Shown piece after piece: positions 1 through 7,835 of a DNA stretch of 12,605 nt. The stretch's first letter is position 1, and every line of letters starts with the position of its first letter. The DNA lies in assembly GCA_002424525.1 (NCBI GenBank), contig DIKJ01000183.1, positions 5,171 through 17,775 of the forward strand. The letters are read 5' to 3'. Position numbers and translations under genes: made by a program. The notes under the pieces are model-generated. The model did no database searches. It saw nothing but the letters and a program-made list of their open reading frames with translations, and was not told the origin of the DNA. The stretch is from Bacteroidales bacterium UBA5621. Its GTDB lineage: Bacteria; Bacteroidota; Bacteroidia; Bacteroidales; VadinHA17.

Positions 1-443
1 ACGGGCAGCTGTGTGTAGGCATCGCCCGCAAAGACGATCAGGCCAATCTTGTCATTCTCCAGATTGTCCACTAGTCGTGAGATAGCCTGTTTTGCCCTTG
101 TGAGCCTGTCGGGCTGAATGTCCTCAGCCAGCATTGAATTACTGACGTCGAGGGCTATAATAACCTCCACACCCTGTTTTCTGACCTCTTCAATTTTTGA
201 TCCGAACTGAGGCCTTGCGAGCATTATAACGGCCGACAGAAGGGCAATGAGCTGAAGAAGGAATTTCACCGCAGGCCGGGTTCCTGACAACTCCGGGATC
301 AGGCCATTTACCAGTTCACTTTTTCCGAATCTCCGGAGAGCCCTGTTCCTTCTTACAGAATTAATAATGAATAAAATAAGCATTACCGGCAGCAGAAGCA
401 GCAGGTAGAGGAAATCGGGGTTTGCGAATCTGAACAATTGCAT
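1..443 (-). CDS. batB: BatB-like VWA membrane protein (3' end outside window)
   Basis: This is the N-terminal part (147 codons) of a Bat-family VWA protein; the gene runs off the left edge. I translated it from the ATG at 443, which follows the batA stop by 10 bases. Residues about 9-28 form a membrane helix and a second lies near 60-77, followed by the ARPQF motif common in BatA/BatB. A VWA domain then begins with a MIDAS metal site, DVSNS (D99, S101, S103). The resemblance to the neighbouring batA product is clear over helices, ARP motif and MIDAS, which suggests an old tandem duplication. In Bacteroides the Bat genes were linked to aerotolerance; the proteins probably sit in the inner membrane with the VWA domain in the periplasm. 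The third MIDAS ligands and C-terminal helix are outside the window, so BatB versus BatA rests on gene order. Confidence 0.88.
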   Translation of the reverse strand, partial: MQLFRFANPDFLYLLLLLPVMLILFIINSVRRNRALRRFGKSELVNGLIPELSGTRPAVKFLLQLIALLSAVIMLARPQFGSKIEEVRKQGVEVIIALDVSNSMLAEDIQPDRLTRAKQAISRLVDNLENDKIGLIVFAGDAYTQLP

Positions 444-453
444 AATGATCCAG

Positions 454-1446
454 TTATGTCAGGTTCCGGAGAACAGTATTTCTCATCATCATCTCAAGTC
501 CGATAAGTGCAAAAGCGAACAGGGCGGGAAGCAGGTATTTCTCCTCCTTCCTGGTATATTGCCTTACATCAATGACCGATTTTTCAAGCTGATCGATCTC
601 GGCATATACCTGCTTCAGTTTATCGTTATCCGTTGCCCTGAAGTATCTTCCGCCTGTAGCATCGGCGACCTCTTTCAGGATAACTTCATCAATCTCGACC
701 GGCATGTTCTGGTATCTAATACCAAATGGAGTCTGGACGGGATAAGGTGCCGTTCCCTGCGAGCCGACTCCTACTGTATATACTCTGATACCAAAAGTCT
801 GTGCAATACCTGCAGCAGTAAGGGGAGCAATCTCACCCCTGTTATTGACTCCGTCGGTGAGAAGTATGATAACCTTGCTTTTTGCTTCGGAGTCCTTTAT
901 CCTGTTAATAGCGGTGGCGAGCCCCATCCCAATGGCTGTTCCATCCTCGATCATTCCGCTTTGAATCTCGCGCAAAAGATTTATCAGAACTGCATGGTCG
1001 GTCGTAAGAGGGCACTGTGTGAAGCTTTCGCCGCTGAAGACTACCAGACCCATCCGGTCGTAGGGCCTGCCTGAGATAAACTCAGTAGCCACATTCTTGG
1101 ATGCTTCGAGCCTGTCGGGTTTGAAATCACGGGCCAGCATACTTCCCGAGATATCTATTGTGAGCATTATATCAATACCCTCGGTAGAAACATCCTGCAG
1201 AACGTTTGTGGCATGCGGTCTTGCAAGAACAATTACCAGTATGCCTGCTGCGACAACACGCATGGCGAACAGCAAATGCCTCATTAAATTGCGAAAGGAG
1301 TTGCCGGTACCGGCAAATGGCTGTAATCCGGGGACACGAATGGCGGCCGAAGTTTTATGTTGTTTAATGACATAGAAAGCGACCATTGCCGGTATCAGAA
1401 GTAAAAGATACAGATACTGAGGCTCTCCGAATTTTATCGCGCTCAT
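454..1446 (-). CDS. batA: BatA-like VWA membrane protein
   Basis: A 330-residue VWA protein of the Bat (aerotolerance) family. Membrane helices are predicted at residues about 9-27, 57-75 and near the C-terminus (about 305-322), placing the VWA domain between the second and third. The MIDAS is complete: D98, S100 and S102 in DISGS, T170 in DGT, and D198 in LLTDG. This suggests a metal-dependent protein-binding surface. The start codon overlaps the stop of the upstream BatD-like gene in an ATGA arrangement, and batB follows 10 bases after its stop, so the three are probably co-translated from one mRNA. Family knowledge links MoxR ATPases with VWA proteins in chaperone-like assembly or activation of envelope proteins; the client here is unknown. 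Confidence 0.93.
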   Translation of the reverse strand: MSAIKFGEPQYLYLLLLIPAMVAFYVIKQHKTSAAIRVPGLQPFAGTGNSFRNLMRHLLFAMRVVAAGILVIVLARPHATNVLQDVSTEGIDIMLTIDISGSMLARDFKPDRLEASKNVATEFISGRPYDRMGLVVFSGESFTQCPLTTDHAVLINLLREIQSGMIEDGTAIGMGLATAINRIKDSEAKSKVIILLTDGVNNRGEIAPLTAAGIAQTFGIRVYTVGVGSQGTAPYPVQTPFGIRYQNMPVEIDEVILKEVADATGGRYFRATDNDKLKQVYAEIDQLEKSVIDVRQYTRKEEKYLLPALFAFALIGLEMMMRNTVLRNLT

Positions 1447-2411
1447 TTTTTCTCCTCCTTTTCCTTTTCAGTTAACCGGGCAGACTCCTTCTCTTTTGTC
1501 TCATCAACAAACTCCCAGGAGTTTTTAAAACTTGATTCGTTCTCTTCCGGAGCGGGCTTGTATTTAGCAAATTTTACCAGGTCGGCATGTGTAAGAATAC
1601 CCTTCAGCTTAATATAAGAGTGGTCCTGTCTGAATCCCGAGTCCTTCAGAGCCTTCAGAGTCTCTTCGGTGGTCAGCTCCATCGAGAAAACCCTGAATCT
1701 GTCTTCGAGATATTGCCGAAGGATCTCAGTCAGGCGGGTATAGTACTTCTTTGTCTCGCCTTTCTGCCAGAGCTCCTCTTCCTTTAGTCTTTCAAGTTCC
1801 CTGAAAGCGGTTATATGAGCAGGATCGGGGTTAATTACGATGGCCGGTTCTTTCTTTTGAATTTTAAGTTTTCTCAGATACCTCACCAGGAAGTATATCA
1901 GTGCAGAACCGATTATTGCAGCCAGCATCCAGGGTAAAATTTCTCCGGGAGTGAGAGGAGCCCTGTAGGGTTGAACTATATCGAATATTTTTGCCGTGGT
2001 ATCGGCAGGTGCAATATTCACCCTCAGAACTTCGAGGTAGGTATAATCGGAAAAGAACCGCCGTACAATGTTGCCTTCCTTTGTTTCAGCGTAAACCGGA
2101 TTTATCTGATATTGTCCTGAATAGAATGATGTTACAAGATACTTTTGTATAAGCTTTATTCTTCCGTCAGAAGTAACTGTGCTGTCTGTAACAGGTCCGG
2201 ATAAAATTTCGACGTTTTTTGTAAGAGTATCGGCGTACCGGGGAATGAAAAGCGATGCACCGGCCGGTTTATCAACAATCAGGGAGAATGACACCTGATC
2301 GCCAATAAGGATTCTTGTTGTGTCGAATCTGGCCATCACGGTTATTTCCTGTCCGGGTGCTGACAGAAATGTCAAAAAACAGGTTAATATGGCGATAAAT
2401 AACTTCCTCAT
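1443..2411 (-). CDS. BatD/DUF4381-like membrane-anchored protein of the Bat cluster
   Basis: A 322-residue protein with a signal peptide (residues about 1-20), a beta-rich periplasmic region (about 22-145), one membrane helix (about 158-178) followed by a basic stretch, and a cytoplasmic tail. The N-terminal part (ARFDTTRILIGDQVSFSL) resembles the start of BatD-type repeats. The tail has a helical segment with YLEDRF and ELTTEETL, typical of the small cytoplasmic domain of DUF4381/DUF4129-like proteins found in MoxR clusters. The last 40 or so residues are highly charged (Lys/Glu) and probably disordered. It lies 5 bases after the DUF58 stop and overlaps batA by 4 bases. Its likely role is to bridge cytoplasmic MoxR/DUF58 and the periplasmic VWA proteins; that is inference from topology. 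Confidence 0.82.
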   Translation of the reverse strand: MRKLFIAILTCFLTFLSAPGQEITVMARFDTTRILIGDQVSFSLIVDKPAGASLFIPRYADTLTKNVEILSGPVTDSTVTSDGRIKLIQKYLVTSFYSGQYQINPVYAETKEGNIVRRFFSDYTYLEVLRVNIAPADTTAKIFDIVQPYRAPLTPGEILPWMLAAIIGSALIYFLVRYLRKLKIQKKEPAIVINPDPAHITAFRELERLKEEELWQKGETKKYYTRLTEILRQYLEDRFRVFSMELTTEETLKALKDSGFRQDHSYIKLKGILTHADLVKFAKYKPAPEENESSFKNSWEFVDETKEKESARLTEKEKEEKK

Positions 2412-2416
2412 TTCAT

Positions 2417-3280
2417 CTATCTGTTCCCGAACAGTTTAAGAAGGGGTCTTACATAATCTTCGCCTGTACCCAGGCTTGTCCAGTCGATTCCGTATCTCTT
2501 AAATGTATTGTCGATATATTTTACATGTTTATCGTACCACGATGCGTAATTGTTCCTTACCGTGCGTGAAGATGTATCGATCCATCTTTCCTCTCCGGTT
2601 TCGGCATCTGTAACTTTTATAAAACCTATGTTGGGTATTGTTTTCTCAGCAGGGTCAAAAACCTTAAGGGCCACTATGTCGTGTTTGCTTGATGCGATCT
2701 TGACAGCTTCGCTGAAGTCAGGGGCCATGAAATCGGAAATAATGAAAGCAGTGCATCTTTTCTTGATGGCGTTGGTCAGGAACCTGAGTGGTTCGTCGAG
2801 ACTGCTTGTAAGGCTTTGGGTATTGAAGTCAAGAAGTTCTCTTATTATCCTGAGAATATGTTTCCTCCCCTTCTGGGGCGGGATGAATTTTTCAACCCTG
2901 TCGGAAAAAAAGATCACCCCGATCTTGTCATTATTGGATATTGCTGAAAATGAGAGCAGAGCGGCGATTTCGGTGGCCAGATCGCGCTTGTAGCCGGTGG
3001 TTGTCCCGAAATTCCCGGATCCGCTGACATCGATCAGGAGAACGACGGTAAGTTCCCTCTCCTCTTCAAATACCTTGACGTAAGGATGGTTAAACCGGGC
3101 CGTAACGTTCCAGTCGATGCTTCTGATATCGTCGCCGTACTGGTACTCCCGCACCTCGCTGAAGGCTATTCCCCGGCCTTTGAAAGCACTGTGGTACTCA
3201 CCGGCAAATATATGCCTGGTAAGACCGCGGGTCTTGATCTCAATTCTTCTTACCTTTTTGAGTAACTCGGCTGCTTCCAC
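2417..3280 (-). CDS. DUF58 (VWA-like) protein
   Basis: A 287-residue cytoplasmic DUF58 protein. The hallmark block is at residues 44-62 (REYQYGDDIRSIDWNVTAR), followed by a VWA-like fold with a MIDAS-type DVSGS (residues 84-88). No signal peptide or membrane helix is visible, and the start (MEAAELLKKVRRIEIKTRG) matches the usual N-terminus of Bacteroidota members of this family. DUF58 proteins are almost always encoded next to MoxR ATPases and are thought to be adaptors for them. Here the gene follows moxR after about 50 bases and precedes the BatD-like gene by 5 bases, consistent with a single operon. No truncation is seen. Confidence 0.92.
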   Translation of the reverse strand: MEAAELLKKVRRIEIKTRGLTRHIFAGEYHSAFKGRGIAFSEVREYQYGDDIRSIDWNVTARFNHPYVKVFEEERELTVVLLIDVSGSGNFGTTTGYKRDLATEIAALLSFSAISNNDKIGVIFFSDRVEKFIPPQKGRKHILRIIRELLDFNTQSLTSSLDEPLRFLTNAIKKRCTAFIISDFMAPDFSEAVKIASSKHDIVALKVFDPAEKTIPNIGFIKVTDAETGEERWIDTSSRTVRNNYASWYDKHVKYIDNTFKRYGIDWTSLGTGEDYVRPLLKLFGNR

Positions 3281-3331
3281 TGGTTCTTGTTTATTCTTTT
3301 TGTACCATCGTTCCCACTCAGGGCTGACTGA

Positions 3332-4333
3332 TTATGGAACTTCAATTACATTGAGTATTTCTGTAATAATGTTATCCTGGTTAATATTCTCAGCTTCAGC
3401 CTCATAAGTAAGGCCGATACGGTGACGCATTACGTCCGCACAGATACTACGGACATCTTCGGGTATGACATATCCTCTTCTTCTTATGAACGCAAAGGCT
3501 TTTGCCGCAAGGGAAAGGTATATTGACGCTCTTGGCGAGGCACCGTAAGAGATCATACCGTCGAGCGACGGGAGCCCGAACTTCGCGGGGTTCCTGCTGG
3601 CGAAAACGATATTAAGGATATAGTTCTCGATCTTCTCATCCATATAGACCTCTCTGACAATGTCCCTGGCCCTGGTAATATCGCTTATTTTAAGCACCGA
3701 AGATGTTGCAGGGAATACTTTTGCCAGGTTCTCGCGTATGATCAGCTTCTCCTCCTCCATTGAGGGGTAGTCGATCAGGACTTTAAGCATGAATCTGTCG
3801 ACCTGGGCTTCCGGCAGAGGGTATGTCCCCTCCTGCTCTATCGGATTCTGTGTTGCCAGCACCAGGAATGGTTCATCGAGGTGGTATGTCGATTCCCCGA
3901 TAGTTATCTGTCTTTCCTGCATTGCTTCGAGCAGTGCACTCTGCACCTTGGCCGGGGAGCGGTTTATCTCATCGGCCAGGATGAAGTTGGCGAAAACCGG
4001 GCCCTTTTTCACAATGAACTCTTCCCTTTTCTGGCTGTAGATCAAAGTACCGATAAGGTCCGCAGGCAGAAGGTCGGGAGTGAACTGGATCCTGCTGAAT
4101 TTTGCATCGATAATAGCGGCAAGGGATTTAATGGCAAGAGTCTTTGCCAGTCCCGGCACTCCTTCGAGCAGGATATGTCCATTAGCCAGCAGGCCGATAA
4201 GAAGGGAGTCGGTGAGATGTTTCTGTCCGATTATCACCTTGTTCATCTCCATCCTTATAAGGTCAACAAAAGAGCTCTCTTTTTCTATTTTCTCATTCAG
4301 TAGTCTGATATCAGCGGTCTGTTCCATTTTCAT
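3332..4333 (-). CDS. moxR: MoxR-family AAA+ ATPase
   Basis: A 333-residue MoxR AAA+ ATPase, the first gene of the Bat cluster. The Walker A motif is GVPGLAKT (residues 58-65), Walker B is FILADE (117-122), and sensor 1 is ATQNP (160-164), with the family-typical EGTYPLPEAQVDRF following. The C-terminal lid with the ASPRAS segment is also present. Length and motifs are those of an active enzyme. MoxR proteins are thought to act as ATP-driven chaperones that mature or assemble partner complexes, usually with VWA proteins, which are encoded immediately downstream here. The start at 4333 is supported by the reading frame, but the methionine at codon 3 (4327) is an equally good start if the promoter just upstream is real, because the leader is then very short. 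Confidence 0.95.
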   Translation of the reverse strand: MKMEQTADIRLLNEKIEKESSFVDLIRMEMNKVIIGQKHLTDSLLIGLLANGHILLEGVPGLAKTLAIKSLAAIIDAKFSRIQFTPDLLPADLIGTLIYSQKREEFIVKKGPVFANFILADEINRSPAKVQSALLEAMQERQITIGESTYHLDEPFLVLATQNPIEQEGTYPLPEAQVDRFMLKVLIDYPSMEEEKLIIRENLAKVFPATSSVLKISDITRARDIVREVYMDEKIENYILNIVFASRNPAKFGLPSLDGMISYGASPRASIYLSLAAKAFAFIRRRGYVIPEDVRSICADVMRHRIGLTYEAEAENINQDNIITEILNVIEVP

Positions 4334-4346
4334 AAAATTTAAGATG

Positions 4347-4376
4347 CAAATATAGTAAAACGAGAATTACCGGAAA
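4347..4376 (-). promoter_or_regulatory. Putative promoter of the moxR-bat operon
   Basis: On the minus strand a TATATTTG box (4354-4347) fits the Bacteroidota -7 consensus TAnnTTTG. A weaker TTTCC (4376-4372) lies 17 bases upstream in place of TTTG. Transcription would begin only about 6-10 bases before the moxR start, so the leader would be nearly absent, or translation starts at codon 3. The motif is short and the -33 box is imperfect. Confidence 0.4.
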
Positions 4377-4405
4377 TTTCCTGAACTACCATGAACTTCA
4401 GGAAA
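4377..4405 (-). terminator. 9-bp inverted repeat between lnb-like gene and moxR (weak terminator or operator)
   Basis: Perfect 9-base arms TTTCCTGAA (4377-4385) and TTCAGGAAA (4397-4405) flank an 11-base loop. The repeat lies about 50 bases after the stop of the DUF4105 gene and directly upstream of the putative moxR -33 box. Only three U residues follow the stem on the minus-strand transcript, so it is a poor intrinsic terminator. A binding site for a dimeric regulator of the moxR-bat operon is an equal possibility. Confidence 0.4.
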
Positions 4406-4454
4406 CGGCAATGCAAAAGAAGCTTCTGATTTTTAAAGATAGAGTTAAGAAGTG

Positions 4455-5648
4455 TTAAAGTTGTGTTAAATGAGGCAGGTTGAAGGGATTCCATTTAAAA
4501 CCTGATCTTACCAGAGATCTTATGTGAAGGATGATCATCAACGGGAAAAAGGCGGGGTTTATGTATTGCGGAAGGAAGAGAGATGTTACCAGAAACAGGG
4601 ACAGAAGACAAAAGGTAAGCCTGAACCAGAGCACGCTCCTCAGTCTGAAGATCAGTGTGACCAGGCAAAGGATAATGAAGGGATTGAGCCAGATAATATT
4701 AAAGTTAGATTTCATCTGCTGGTGAAGGGTAAATATGTTGAAAAAGAGCATCAGCACAGCAAGCACGGAAAAGACCGTAAAGATCAGGATGTCGATTGCC
4801 AGGTTAATATTCTTCCCTTTCAGGAACAGAGTTACAAGGATCATTACGATCAGTAAGAGCGAGAATACCATTAAAGGGGATGTAATGAAACCCGGCCGGT
4901 GCGAGGGTGCGCCAAAATCAAGCAGTCTGACCGGGTCGCCAATCAGGTTTAATGTCCTGTCGTCCCTGCTGACCTTCGATTCCGAGAACACTATCTGAAG
5001 CTCTATTGGCAGGAACATCCTGTCCCTTAATGATGCTTTTTTATCACCCGGAGATCCCATAAGAAGGTCGATTCCCAGGTTAAGCCATGGGTATGGCTTC
5101 TGGTATTCACCTGTCTTATCCCTGAATGAGGGGAGTTTTTCTGAATCCGGTGCAGGGGGATAGAGCAGGTCCTCTCCCACTGCTTTTTCAAGGAGATCCC
5201 TGACGCGGGAGGAGCAGTTGTCGTAGAAGAAGTCGTACCTGTATTTTCTGTTTTCGGGTCTCAGGTTTTCGGCGATCAGCCTGAACAATAACTCGATCTC
5301 GTCCTGTTCAAGGTTGATCTTCTGTTCCTCGACCCATCTTCCTTCCATGAAATAATCCTGAAGGAAGTTGTTAAATGGATATACCCCAAGCATATATTCA
5401 AGTCTGCCTTTGGCAAATTTCCATGCAAAATTTGGTGTGCTGAAGTCAAAGACGCCCCAGTTATAGACCAGGTCGCTATCTTTTGAAGGTATGATGATCC
5501 TGAGGGCAGTATGGCCGTAGATTGAATAGGTTTCGGTACCCGGACCGCATGTGATAAGGTAGATCTCAGCTTCGGCGGCTTCCTGGGATTTCAGGCTTGT
5601 CAGACCGGACAGGAGGGTGAAAAGAAGGACAATGGCTAATCTGGACAT
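4455..5648 (-). CDS. lnb: DUF4105/Lnb-type protein, probable lipoprotein N-acyltransferase
   Basis: A 397-residue membrane protein with a signal peptide (about 1-21), a periplasmic DUF4105 domain (about 25-230) and five hydrophobic helices at the C-terminus (from about residue 255). The conserved blocks are YSIYGHTALRI with H46, and YDFFYDNCSSRVRD with C145; a His/Cys pair of this sort would suit a thioester-type acyl transfer. From family knowledge, DUF4105 plus five helices is the architecture of Lnb, the enzyme that N-acylates lipoproteins in Bacteroides, which lack the classical Lnt. It would act on the periplasmic face of the inner membrane. The gene stands alone with its own upstream promoter candidate. 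Several probable lipoproteins in this window could be its substrates. The biochemical assignment is from recalled family knowledge, not tested here. Confidence 0.8.
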   Translation of the reverse strand: MSRLAIVLLFTLLSGLTSLKSQEAAEAEIYLITCGPGTETYSIYGHTALRIIIPSKDSDLVYNWGVFDFSTPNFAWKFAKGRLEYMLGVYPFNNFLQDYFMEGRWVEEQKINLEQDEIELLFRLIAENLRPENRKYRYDFFYDNCSSRVRDLLEKAVGEDLLYPPAPDSEKLPSFRDKTGEYQKPYPWLNLGIDLLMGSPGDKKASLRDRMFLPIELQIVFSESKVSRDDRTLNLIGDPVRLLDFGAPSHRPGFITSPLMVFSLLLIVMILVTLFLKGKNINLAIDILIFTVFSVLAVLMLFFNIFTLHQQMKSNFNIIWLNPFIILCLVTLIFRLRSVLWFRLTFCLLSLFLVTSLFLPQYINPAFFPLMIILHIRSLVRSGFKWNPFNLPHLTQL

Positions 5649-5664
5649 GGCAGAAAGGTTTATG

Positions 5665-5695
5665 TAAACTTAGAGGTTTTTCTCAAATAATAAAA
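5665..5695 (-). promoter_or_regulatory. Putative promoter of the lnb-like gene
   Basis: On the minus strand a TAAGTTTA box (5672-5665) matches TAnnTTTG at all but the last base. A TTTT (5695-5692) lies 19 bases upstream, the spacing expected for the Bacteroidota -33 TTTG element. The start codon at 5648 follows after about 16 bases. Support is from motif and position only. Confidence 0.42.
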
Positions 5696-5701
5696 GAGAG
5701 T

Positions 5702-5750
5702 GTAAAGAGTAGAGCGTAAAGCGTAGAGCGTAGAGCGTAGAGCGTAGAGA
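5702..5750 (+). repeat. Heptamer tandem repeat (GTAGAGC)7, imperfect
   Basis: Seven consecutive 7-base units fill this stretch: gtaaaga, gtagagc, gtaaagc, three gtagagc, and gtagaga. The variation is confined to two positions of the unit. The reverse complement of the same unit forms an array at 9584-9646 and a short run recurs near 10103-10129. Neither is inside a gene. Confidence 0.93.
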
Positions 5751-5769
5751 ACATAAAGGGGTAAGACAA

Positions 5770-5796
5770 AAGACAAAAGTCACAAGACAAAAGTCA
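5770..5796 (+). repeat. Direct repeat of AAGACAAAAGTCA
   Basis: The 13-base word AAGACAAAAGTCA occurs at 5770-5782 and again at 5784-5796, separated by one base. Related shorter words (AAGACAAA at 5763, GTCAAAAGG at 5793) extend the pattern on both sides. A similar word, ACTCAAGACAAAAAG, appears at about 9808 in the other repeat-rich region. Confidence 0.85.
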
Positions 5797-5927
5797 AAAG
5801 GTAAATGACATAAGATAATGAGGGTAGAGATGAAATATTGCCAGGGGGGAAAAGTGGGGAAGAAAGTAATAAGAGATGTCGGGAAAATGGTTAAATTGCT
5901 CCCGGTTTGCTAACAAAGTGAAGCGTT

Positions 5928-7022
5928 ATGAAAGGGATTTTATTATTGTTATGTTCGGTATTGCTTGTGAACTGTCCGGGAGGATCTCGTGGAAATGACA
6001 GAAAGAGTGTTGTTGAAATCAGGGAGGACCGGTTTTTCATAAACGGTAAACCCACGTATGAAAACAGGTTCTGGAACGGCCTGAAGATAGAGGGTTTACT
6101 GCTGAATTCAAGAATGGTCCAGGGAATTTTTGACGACCTGAATCCTGAAACAGTCAGCAACTGGGCATATCCTGATACAAAAACATGGGATGCTGAAAGG
6201 AATAATTCAGAATTTGTGAGGAACATGGAAATCTGGCGCAAGCATGGGTTACTATCGTTTACAATAAATTTACAGGGGGGTAGTCCCCAGGGATATTCCC
6301 AGTCTCAGCCATGGCATAATTCTGCATATTTTGAAGACGGAAGTCTCAGGCCTGAATTTATGTTACGGCTTGAAAGGATCCTGACAAGGGCCGATGAGCT
6401 TGGCATGGTCCCGATCCTCGGCCTTTTCTATTTTGGTCAGGATGAAAGGCTGAAGGATGAGGAGGCCGTTAAGAGAGCTGTGAATAATGTTATTGACTGG
6501 CTTTTTGAGAGAGGTTACAGGAATATCCTTATTGAGATCAACAATGAATCCAATGTCAGGTATGATCATGAGATATTAAAGCCCCAGCGGGTTCATGAGC
6601 TGATTGATATGGTAAAAAGCAGGGAAAAGGACGGATTCAGGTTTTATGCCGGTACCAGTTACGGAGGAGGCGTGATTCCATTGCCGAATGTCGTAAGATC
6701 TTCAGATTACCTGCTTTTGCATGGAAATGGTGTTTCTGATCCCGGCAGGATCTCAGACATGGTTGTCAAAACCAGGGAAGTGGAGGGTTATACAACCAAA
6801 CCGATCCTCTTTAATGAAGATGATCATTTTGATTTTGAAAAAGAGAATAACAATTTTATCTCAGCCTTAAGGAGTTATGCTTCGTGGGGGTACTTTGATT
6901 ACAGGATGAAAGGAGAGCAGTTTGAAGACGGTTATCAGAGTGTCCCGGTTGATTGGGGTATCAATTCCTTAAGGAAGACGCAATTTTTTAACCTGCTTAA
7001 AGAGATCACAGGAACAAAATGA
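5928..7022 (+). CDS. Putative lipoprotein with glycoside-hydrolase-like (clan GH-A type) barrel
   Basis: A 364-residue secreted protein. The N-terminus is a signal peptide ending in LLVNC, an atypical lipobox with C16 as the possible lipidated residue. The remainder looks like a TIM barrel of the glycosyl hydrolase clan A type. NILIEINNES places a candidate acid/base glutamate at E207, and KPILFNEDDH places a candidate nucleophile at E297, about where strands 4 and 7 of such a barrel would end. Tryptophans and an aromatic-rich region (about 76-130) fit a sugar-binding face. I do not recognise the family or its substrate. The next gene begins 23 bases after the stop, suggesting an operon. The start at 5928 directly precedes the hydrophobic signal core; there is no clear ribosome-binding site, as is usual in this phylum. 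Confidence 0.78.
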   Translation: MKGILLLLCSVLLVNCPGGSRGNDRKSVVEIREDRFFINGKPTYENRFWNGLKIEGLLLNSRMVQGIFDDLNPETVSNWAYPDTKTWDAERNNSEFVRNMEIWRKHGLLSFTINLQGGSPQGYSQSQPWHNSAYFEDGSLRPEFMLRLERILTRADELGMVPILGLFYFGQDERLKDEEAVKRAVNNVIDWLFERGYRNILIEINNESNVRYDHEILKPQRVHELIDMVKSREKDGFRFYAGTSYGGGVIPLPNVVRSSDYLLLHGNGVSDPGRISDMVVKTREVEGYTTKPILFNEDDHFDFEKENNNFISALRSYASWGYFDYRMKGEQFEDGYQSVPVDWGINSLRKTQFFNLLKEITGTK

Positions 7023-7045
7023 ATTTAATTAATAATTCTTGAAGT

Positions 7046-7828
7046 ATGAAAAACAGAGTTGTTTTACTATTTGCTTTTGCCATTGTTTTCACAGGATGCA
7101 GGCAGAAGGCTGATTTTCCGATCACTGATCTGCATGTTCACATTAAGGGCAATTTCACTCTTGAGGATGCGGTAAAAAAGTCTGAAGCGGAGAACATCAG
7201 GTATGGTATTGCCATAAATTGCGGAGTCGGGTTCCCCGTACATAACGACAGCCAGATTGATTCCGCGCTGGCCACGATGAAGGATTATCCCCAGTTTTAT
7301 AAGGCCATGCAGGCTGAAGGAAGGGAATGGGTGGACATTTTCTCGATGGAATCTATGAATAAATTTGATTATGTTTTTACCGATGCGATGACCTTTACTG
7401 ATGCGAAGGGAAGGAGGAACCGTATCTGGATGCCCCGCGAGACCTTTATAGATGATGAAGAAGAATTTATGGATTATCTTGTAAAGACGCTCGTTACCAT
7501 TCTCAATACAGAACCCATTCACATCTATGTTAATTCAACGTTCCTGCCGGATCAGTTGGCTGACCGTTATGACCATTTCTGGACCACGGAAAGGATGGAC
7601 AAGGTTATCAGTGCGGCAAAGGATAACAACATCGCCATCGAGATCAACAACAGGTATGAGATCCCGTCGGCCGATTTCATAAAAAGAGCAAAAGCTGCCG
7701 GTGTTAAGTTCACAGTAGGAACGAACAACGCCGATGAGAATTTTTCAGGGGCTGAGTATGCAAGGAAGATGATCATGGAGTGCGGGCTTAAAGAGGATGA
7801 TTTCTGGCTTCCTGCAAAGAAGAATTGA
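7046..7828 (+). CDS. PHP-like metal-dependent hydrolase, lipoprotein
   Basis: A 260-residue lipoprotein: signal peptide with lipobox FTGC (C18), then ITDLHVH (D28, H30, H32), the opening metal-binding motif of PHP-superfamily phosphoesterases. The C-terminal part, with AIEINNRYEIPSADFIKRAK and GVKFTVGTNN, follows the PHP pattern of a strand, a helix and a strand, where the last strand normally ends in SDAH. Here that motif is replaced by GTNNAD, so one usual histidine ligand appears missing. The protein would be exported and anchored to a membrane, unlike cytoplasmic PHP enzymes. It lies 23 bases after the glycoside-hydrolase-like gene and 7 bases before the M50 protease gene. Substrate unknown; a sugar-phosphate or other phosphoester role is only a guess. 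Confidence 0.72.
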   Translation: MKNRVVLLFAFAIVFTGCRQKADFPITDLHVHIKGNFTLEDAVKKSEAENIRYGIAINCGVGFPVHNDSQIDSALATMKDYPQFYKAMQAEGREWVDIFSMESMNKFDYVFTDAMTFTDAKGRRNRIWMPRETFIDDEEEFMDYLVKTLVTILNTEPIHIYVNSTFLPDQLADRYDHFWTTERMDKVISAAKDNNIAIEINNRYEIPSADFIKRAKAAGVKFTVGTNNADENFSGAEYARKMIMECGLKEDDFWLPAKKN

Positions 7829-7835
7829 ATGACTT

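Larger units (their letters stand above)
5649..5927. other. Divergent intergenic region with simple repeats
   Basis: This 279-base gap separates the minus-strand lnb-like gene from the plus-strand glycoside-hydrolase-like gene. It contains the minus-strand promoter candidate at its left end, a heptamer array (5702-5750), and a purine-rich region with a 13-base direct repeat (5770-5796). From 5800 to 5927 the plus strand is strongly purine-rich (GGGGGGAAAA, GGGGAAGAAAG). I see no convincing promoter for the plus-strand gene and no additional gene. Confidence 0.6.

Noticed and set aside
445..1074. 209-codon plus-strand open frame
   Set aside because: It is antisense to batA, whose VWA and membrane features are unmistakable; the plus-strand product has no signal of being real.
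1..4333. Novel VWA/MoxR system
   Set aside because: Gene order and motifs match the well-known MoxR-DUF58-Bat cluster of Bacteroidota; nothing unusual apart from details.
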